DNA of 24,354 bases from a virus, in IMG/VR virus record IMGVR_UViG_3300035181_000096, positions 1-24,354 of that record. One strand, given 5' to 3'. The notes under the pieces were generated by a model that was not told where the DNA came from, did no database searches, and saw nothing but the letters and a program-made list of their open reading frames with translations. The translations under genes and the position numbers were made by a program. Every line of letters begins with the position of its first letter. The first letter of the stretch is position 1. This document shows, one piece after another, positions 19,395 through 24,354 of the stretch.

Positions 19395-22287
19395 AGACTT
19401 CCTGAAGAAGTACCCAGCTCCTACAGAGGTGGCTGCCGAGGAGTCACCCCCAGAGAACGAGGGTCTTAAGGGATTCATGGAGAAGTGGAAGACCTCTGGC
19501 ACGAAGGTGCCAGAGGGGAACGCTGCTAAGATTCTTGGGGAAGCTGCTAAAGACACGGCGTCAAACGCTGAGTCCGTAGCCCGTGGCGCTCTGTCGGTAA
19601 TTCCAGGTCAGTTTGGTGACATGGAGGAGCTTGGTCGCAAGGGCGTAAATACCCTCGCCAACATGACCGAGAAGGCTAAGCAGAACAAGTACTCTAAGCC
19701 TACAAGGGTCATATCTGAAGAGCCAGTGCTGAACACGACTGAGGACTTCCTGAAGAAGTACCCGCAGCGGTTCACCGAGCCTACCCCTCAGACTACTGGA
19801 ATGGAAATGCTAGGGGCCGCTGGGAACCTGGGCGGTATGGAGCGGGGTATCCGCACTGTAGCCGAACTGCCGGGTAACGTCATGCGAGCTGGTAAGGACT
19901 TCGCTGTAGCTGCCGGAGAGACTGGAAAGAGCAAATTGCTTACCTCCCCCACTGCTGAGGAAAAGGCCGCATTCGAAGCTGCCGAGAAGAAGGGTGAAGA
20001 TACTTGGGGCAGTATGAAGATGTTCCGCGACCCCAAGGGCACTATCTTCAAGCGCACTGATGACTCTAAAGCTGAGTGGAAGGGCATGGATGCTCTACAC
20101 GCTAAGGTGCCCAAGAGGAAAGCTGATCTAGACGCCAAGGAAGCTGCTCGGGATGCCCATAGGGAGCAGGTGCCTAGGGATGGCACATTTGAGGATTACA
20201 ATAAATGGCAGGAGGAGCATGATGCTCTTGCAGAAGGCGCGAACGCCGCCCGCAATCTTCTCTACAGCAAGCACAGCACCAAGGGTCTAAAACTAGGTGA
20301 TGTCCTCAAGCACGACGATCTGTTTGCTGAGCATCCAGACATGGCTGACATCAATGTCACCATAGGCACCCCAGCTGAGATGAAGGGTGCCTATGCTCAC
20401 TACCACGGCCCTACACGAACAATCACGCTCAGTGGTCAGACATGGCGTGATCTTGTGCGCGGCATGCCAACTGAGGACAAAGCACTTACAGCCGTACTTC
20501 ATGAGGCTCAACACGACATAGATAACAGTCGTAGGCTCGGCGGTGAAACTAATCTAGACTGGGGCAGTAGCGTCGGTGAGGTTCAGGGTGCTCGTAAGGG
20601 TAAGAACAAGGTAGATGAGAAGACTGCCTTCAAGCTCTACCAAGCTAACCCCGGGGAAGTTCGTGCTCGGTACGCTGAGGAGGGGTATCGCATACCGAAT
20701 GACCAAGCCCCACACCCCATGGAGCTCGGACAGAAAGGTACGTTCGATCTACACCCCGCTAGCTGGGTTCCAGAATCAGAACTAGGCACTCGCCCTGCGG
20801 CTACAGTGGGTAAGACACGCCCCAAGCTGTCAGCCCCTGAGCCAATGGCTACGATGGAAGAAGCTCTGGGAAAGGAGGGCACGACCCTGAAGTCTCTGGA
20901 AACACTACCGATGTCTAAGGGCGTGGTCAATGTGTCCACGGTACGAGATGCTTTGAACCGAGTTGGGGCCAGCAAGCCTGAGCGCGAGGCGCTAGAGTCT
21001 TTCCTCCCCGATGAGGGCACCATCAAGGCTAGCGATCTAGTCGAGCAGTTCCGTGCTGCTACTAAGGACTTCGAGCTCACACCTCACCACCACAAGGAGT
21101 ACGCTGACTACGGGCTGGATGTGCTGCGGGATAGAATGCCCAAGGGTGCTCGTACGACCACATGGCGAGTAGGGGACGGGGTCTCCGGCAGCACTGGCAA
21201 TCACTTCTCAGACCCTCAGTACTTCGCCCATACCCGTGCGTTTGAGGAAGACGGTGTTCCGCACGTTGTAGAGATGCAGAGCGATTTGATGCAGAGGAAG
21301 ACAAAGCCTCTATCAGCAGATGAGCGTAAGTCTCTAGAGGAGGGGAGTGCGAGTATTGAACGGCAACGTAAGATACTGGCTGGACATGATCGTAGAGCTT
21401 TCTCCAACACTACAGAAGACTACCTCAATACCCTCAAGGCTCTAGAGAAGGAGAATCCGGACGCTGCCACCTCCATGTTCCCTATGGTGGAGGATGGGGA
21501 CGACTCATGGGCCACCCTTGACCATCATAGAAAGAATATTGCAGACCATGACCGAGTAGGGGTGGGCGCTAATGATGAAACTGCGGCTAACAGTCGTAAT
21601 TCTTCTGAAGTTCTAGACCGCGCGTTCTATACTCTAGACCGGCAACTCGCACTTAGGGCCAGAGAAAACAAGAATAGACTAAATGAAGCTGGTGCCACCA
21701 AAGACCTCACCCCCATGAAGAAGACCCACGTGGAGAGACTGGTAAAGGAGGAGCTGAACCTAGCTCGTAAGAATGGACAAGAGAGGGTACGATTCGCTAG
21801 TCCAGACACTGTAGCGAAGGTTGAGGGGTGGCCTGATGCGGGTGGGCTTCACGACTACATACTGAGGGATAAGCAAGACTTAAAGCTTCTAGAGAGCGAG
21901 TTAGAAAAGGAAAAAGAATGGTCAAGAAACAACCCCTCCGCAATTCCTAAGGGAGCTAACAGTGCTGAGGTCTGGGAGGCGAAGATCACATTCCGTAAAA
22001 ATCACCTGAGAGATCTCGAGGAGGAATTGGAGGAGTTCAAAGGTAAGACGTACAAGCCCGAACACCAAGGTATCTACGACAACTACAAAGAAATCGAGAA
22101 GTACCTAAAGAAGATCGGAGGGACTGAGTACACAGACCCTCATGGTCACACTTGGATCGAAGTGCCGAGTACAGGCCCCAAGTCCCCAGTCAAGGACGGG
22201 CGAGTTCCGTTGTTTAGTATGACAGGTGCTCCCCTTGCGGGCGGCGCTGGGGCGGGGTACAATGCCAACCAACCGGAGCGCAAGTAG
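19381..22287 (+). CDS. Large polyvalent virion protein with zincin (HEAQH) motif, 968 aa
   Basis: ATG 19381 is chosen; an in-frame GTG at 19375 adds two residues, and neither has a strong ribosome binding site. Residues 5-12 and 121-128 repeat EDFLKKYP. A zincin-type motif HEAQH (374-378, in AVLHEAQHDID) is followed by PGEVRARYAEE (Glu426), a pairing typical of metallopeptidase-like domains in large polyvalent phage proteins. A further module has GNHFSDPQYFAHTRAF and VVEMQSDL (about residues 608-637), like the FVEEIQSDW element of the same proteins. Helical, Lys/Glu-rich segments fill the rest. It is presumably packaged and injected, perhaps cutting a protein or peptide barrier. Catalysis is inferred from motifs only. 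It overlaps the ATP-grasp gene by 14 bp. Confidence 0.78.
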   Translation: MDSIEDFLKKYPAPTEVAAEESPPENEGLKGFMEKWKTSGTKVPEGNAAKILGEAAKDTASNAESVARGALSVIPGQFGDMEELGRKGVNTLANMTEKAKQNKYSKPTRVISEEPVLNTTEDFLKKYPQRFTEPTPQTTGMEMLGAAGNLGGMERGIRTVAELPGNVMRAGKDFAVAAGETGKSKLLTSPTAEEKAAFEAAEKKGEDTWGSMKMFRDPKGTIFKRTDDSKAEWKGMDALHAKVPKRKADLDAKEAARDAHREQVPRDGTFEDYNKWQEEHDALAEGANAARNLLYSKHSTKGLKLGDVLKHDDLFAEHPDMADINVTIGTPAEMKGAYAHYHGPTRTITLSGQTWRDLVRGMPTEDKALTAVLHEAQHDIDNSRRLGGETNLDWGSSVGEVQGARKGKNKVDEKTAFKLYQANPGEVRARYAEEGYRIPNDQAPHPMELGQKGTFDLHPASWVPESELGTRPAATVGKTRPKLSAPEPMATMEEALGKEGTTLKSLETLPMSKGVVNVSTVRDALNRVGASKPEREALESFLPDEGTIKASDLVEQFRAATKDFELTPHHHKEYADYGLDVLRDRMPKGARTTTWRVGDGVSGSTGNHFSDPQYFAHTRAFEEDGVPHVVEMQSDLMQRKTKPLSADERKSLEEGSASIERQRKILAGHDRRAFSNTTEDYLNTLKALEKENPDAATSMFPMVEDGDDSWATLDHHRKNIADHDRVGVGANDETAANSRNSSEVLDRAFYTLDRQLALRARENKNRLNEAGATKDLTPMKKTHVERLVKEELNLARKNGQERVRFASPDTVAKVEGWPDAGGLHDYILRDKQDLKLLESELEKEKEWSRNNPSAIPKGANSAEVWEAKITFRKNHLRDLEEELEEFKGKTYKPEHQGIYDNYKEIEKYLKKIGGTEYTDPHGHTWIEVPSTGPKSPVKDGRVPLFSMTGAPLAGGAGAGYNANQPERK
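19396..19763 (+). repeat. Two copies of a 20-bp repeat encoding DFLKKYP
   Basis: GACTTCCTGAAGAAGTACCC occurs at 19396-19415 and again at 19744-19763, identical at all 20 bases, near the start of the 968-aa protein gene. Identity at synonymous positions suggests duplication or conversion. The span given covers both copies; the DNA between them is not repeated. Confidence 0.85.
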
Positions 22288-22289
22288 AT

Positions 22290-24354
22290 ATGCCAGCTTT
22301 CCTTTCACCAGTATTCGGAGCAGGGGCTCAGCTCTTCACCAATGGGGGCCTTCCTCTCTCCGGTGGAAAGATTTACGCCTACCTCGCAGGTAGTGTCACT
22401 CCTGCTGCCACGTACATAGATTCATCCCAAGGGGTGACGAATGCAAACCCGATCATCCTAGACTCCGCTGGTCGGCCTCCGCAGGAGGTCTGGCTAACTG
22501 GAGGACTCCAGTACAAGTTCGTGGTAACCGACTCTGCTGGAACTCCAGTAGGATACACTTACGACAACGTGGGTGGTGTCAATGACGCCAACTACCCCAT
22601 GAGTTCCATCAACGAGTGGATTCTGGGCAGTACCCCGACCTACATCGGAGCAACTCAGTTCTCGGTACCGGGTAATCAAACTGCGACCTACGTGGTCAAC
22701 CGTCGGGTCAAGGCTAGCGTGACCGCTGGCACTGCATACAGCAGTATCAGCGCGAGCAGCTTCGGTGCAGGCATCACTACTGTAACCGTGGTGAACGACA
22801 GCACCCCTCTGGACTCCGGCCTGTCTGTTCTCCAGTACGCGCTTATCTCTGGCAACCCGAACAGCCTCCCCTCAAGTCTAATCACCTCGGGCTCCATGCA
22901 GGCGCAGGCATATACCAACTTCACCACTGGTGGAGCGACTGGTGCCTACACGCTCACACCTCTACCAGCCATCGCAGCGTATGCGGCGGGGCAGGAGTTC
23001 GACGTTACGTTCCACACAGGAAACGCCGCGAACGCGACCATAGCTATCAGTGGTCTGGCAGCTATCAGTCTAGTCAAGCGGACTGGGGCGGGTAGCTATG
23101 CGAACGTGGCTCTGGGCGACACTCCGACGTCTTGGCGATCTAAGGTGGTTGTGATGCCCGGGGGCACTACGGCCCTCGTGCGTGAACCAGTAGCCTTGCC
23201 AGATGGAATGACTGTGCTGGCCCCGTCGGCGGGGGATAGCTCCAGCAAGGTGGTACCCTCTAGCTTCGTACAGAGTGCTATCGCCTTGGCGGTTACTTCT
23301 GCCGGAGCAGTGGCTGCGTGGGTAAGCGGAGGCACGTACACTCTAGGGAATGTGGTGTACAGCCCAATCAACTTCCACACGTACCGCCACACGACAGCAT
23401 CCAGCAGCTCGACTACGGACCCAAGCCTCGACAGTACGAACTGGACCGACTTGTCGTCCACCATAGGTACGGGCGGTCAAGCCATCACCAGCAATATCAC
23501 TCTCACAGCCTTCAGCAGCGCAGCGATCACTGTCACTCCTACCACTCCCGGCTTGTATGTGACCCTTCCTGACGCGACAACTTGCTCTACTGCGGACAAC
23601 CTCTTTTCCGTCTACAACGCAGGCGACTACGACTACGGCGTAAAGAACAGCGCGGGAACGCAGCTCGGTTGGGTCCGCGCTCGCACGGGTGCAATGATTG
23701 GCCTGTCCGACAAATCCACCGCTGCGGGTATCTGGGCTTACTACGGCCTTGAAAAAACAGGCATCACAGCCTCTTACATCAACCTCACGCTGGTAAACAT
23801 GGGCAACACCATTCGGCGTATTGCGCTGGATGCAACCCGCACTTGCTTCTTGTTTGGCGGTACGGACTGCTACGCGATTGTTTATGACGCATCGACGCAG
23901 ACTTGGGGTGCTGCTACATTGGTGAGGGCATCAATTGCGAGTGGTGCATTCTTGGGTGTGCTGAGCGCTGCTAATCAGGTGTTGGTTTGTTCCAATGATT
24001 CCGCCACTGGAATGTCCACAGTTACCCTGACCATCAGCGGTACTACGGTAACGGTGAACGCACCCATAAGTACAACCTTAGCGGGCAACTGGTCGTCATA
24101 CGGACAACTCATTCCGGTAAGCACTTCATGGGTACTGAGCTATGGACGAGCCACGAACATCAGCGGCATCCGCGCCATATCCGTTGCAGGAACTGTTCCT
24201 ACTGTTGGCGCTGAAACTGCTGTGGCTTCTAGTTTTGCGATTGGCGTAACACTGTTTGCATCTGGCGCTGTGGTGCGGACGCTAGGCTGGAGTGGATCGA
24301 CAAATATCAATTGCATCCCTTATACGCTTTCGGCAGGTACTACCCTCACTGTTG
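22290..24354 (+). CDS. Tailspike / tail-fibre receptor-binding protein (5' part)
   Basis: The frame is open from ATG 22290 to the window edge (688 codons, no stop), starting three bases after the previous stop. The N-terminus (about residues 1-100) has the tailspike head-binding pattern: GGKIYAYLAG, TYIDSSQGV, PIILDSAGRP, LQYKFVVTDSAG, YDNVGGV. Residues about 344-390 (WVSGGTYTLGNVVYS, then DSTNWTDL) resemble a CBM5/12-type carbohydrate-binding module. Beyond about residue 425 come repeated Thr/Ser/Val beta strands with Trp and Gly turns, possibly a propeller or beta-helix that binds receptor. It follows the ejection genes, as the tailspike does in P22-type phages. The C-terminal region is missing, so enzymatic activity cannot be judged. 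Codon use changes near 23560. Confidence 0.82.
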   Translation, partial: MPAFLSPVFGAGAQLFTNGGLPLSGGKIYAYLAGSVTPAATYIDSSQGVTNANPIILDSAGRPPQEVWLTGGLQYKFVVTDSAGTPVGYTYDNVGGVNDANYPMSSINEWILGSTPTYIGATQFSVPGNQTATYVVNRRVKASVTAGTAYSSISASSFGAGITTVTVVNDSTPLDSGLSVLQYALISGNPNSLPSSLITSGSMQAQAYTNFTTGGATGAYTLTPLPAIAAYAAGQEFDVTFHTGNAANATIAISGLAAISLVKRTGAGSYANVALGDTPTSWRSKVVVMPGGTTALVREPVALPDGMTVLAPSAGDSSSKVVPSSFVQSAIALAVTSAGAVAAWVSGGTYTLGNVVYSPINFHTYRHTTASSSSTTDPSLDSTNWTDLSSTIGTGGQAITSNITLTAFSSAAITVTPTTPGLYVTLPDATTCSTADNLFSVYNAGDYDYGVKNSAGTQLGWVRARTGAMIGLSDKSTAAGIWAYYGLEKTGITASYINLTLVNMGNTIRRIALDATRTCFLFGGTDCYAIVYDASTQTWGAATLVRASIASGAFLGVLSAANQVLVCSNDSATGMSTVTLTISGTTVTVNAPISTTLAGNWSSYGQLIPVSTSWVLSYGRATNISGIRAISVAGTVPTVGAETAVASSFAIGVTLFASGAVVRTLGWSGSTNINCIPYTLSAGTTLTV

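Overview
This window is one continuous stretch of a tailed double-stranded DNA phage (or prophage): the late virion-morphogenesis operon, with every supported gene on the + strand. Genes are packed end to end, often with ATGA, TAATG or TGATG stop/start overlaps, and most starts have AGGAG-type ribosome binding sites. I see no tRNA, CRISPR array, insertion sequence, integrase, lysis or replication gene. Base composition looks like the mid-50s % G+C by eye. The head-to-tail module follows the P22 plan (portal, scaffold, coat, gp4-like adaptor, gp10-like plug, ejection proteins, tailspike-like receptor protein), so a short-tailed podovirus of a Gram-negative host is likely. A GT9 (heptosyltransferase-type) glycosyltransferase domain fits a host with LPS. 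The host genus cannot be named from the sequence.

Layout. 1-1732: the last codons of an upstream gene (terminase by position only), then small unknown proteins, a structured leader with a possible 51-aa membrane peptide, and a HAD-type phosphatase. 1713-6188: portal, a small acidic protein, scaffold and major capsid protein. 6209-8691: small virion-associated proteins. These include a Thr/Gly-rich probable decoration protein, two proteins sharing an LPPGM motif on either side of a strong intrinsic terminator (7211-7241), and a beta-rich C1q/TNF-like protein. 8691-10250: a methyltransferase fused to a GT9 glycosyltransferase. 10251-12625: gp4-like and gp10-like neck proteins. A good sigma70-type promoter (12628-12656) then opens the ejection block (12693-22287): a small unknown, three internal/ejection proteins, a PurD-like ATP-grasp ligase, and a 968-aa polyvalent protein with a zincin motif. 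From 22290 a tailspike/tail-fibre gene runs off the right edge.

How the genes work together. Portal, scaffold and coat build the procapsid. The gp4-like and gp10-like proteins close it after packaging. The ejection proteins enter the cell ahead of the DNA, and the tail protein binds the surface receptor. The unusual part is the set of small-molecule enzymes embedded in this structural operon: the HAD phosphatase, the methyltransferase-GT9 fusion and the PurD-like ATP-grasp protein. Nothing in head assembly requires them. They are the best candidates for an undescribed function, such as virion-protein or host-glycan modification, but that role is inference.

Major assignments rest on recognisable motifs, length and gene order. 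Small genes with no recognised family are described as such.
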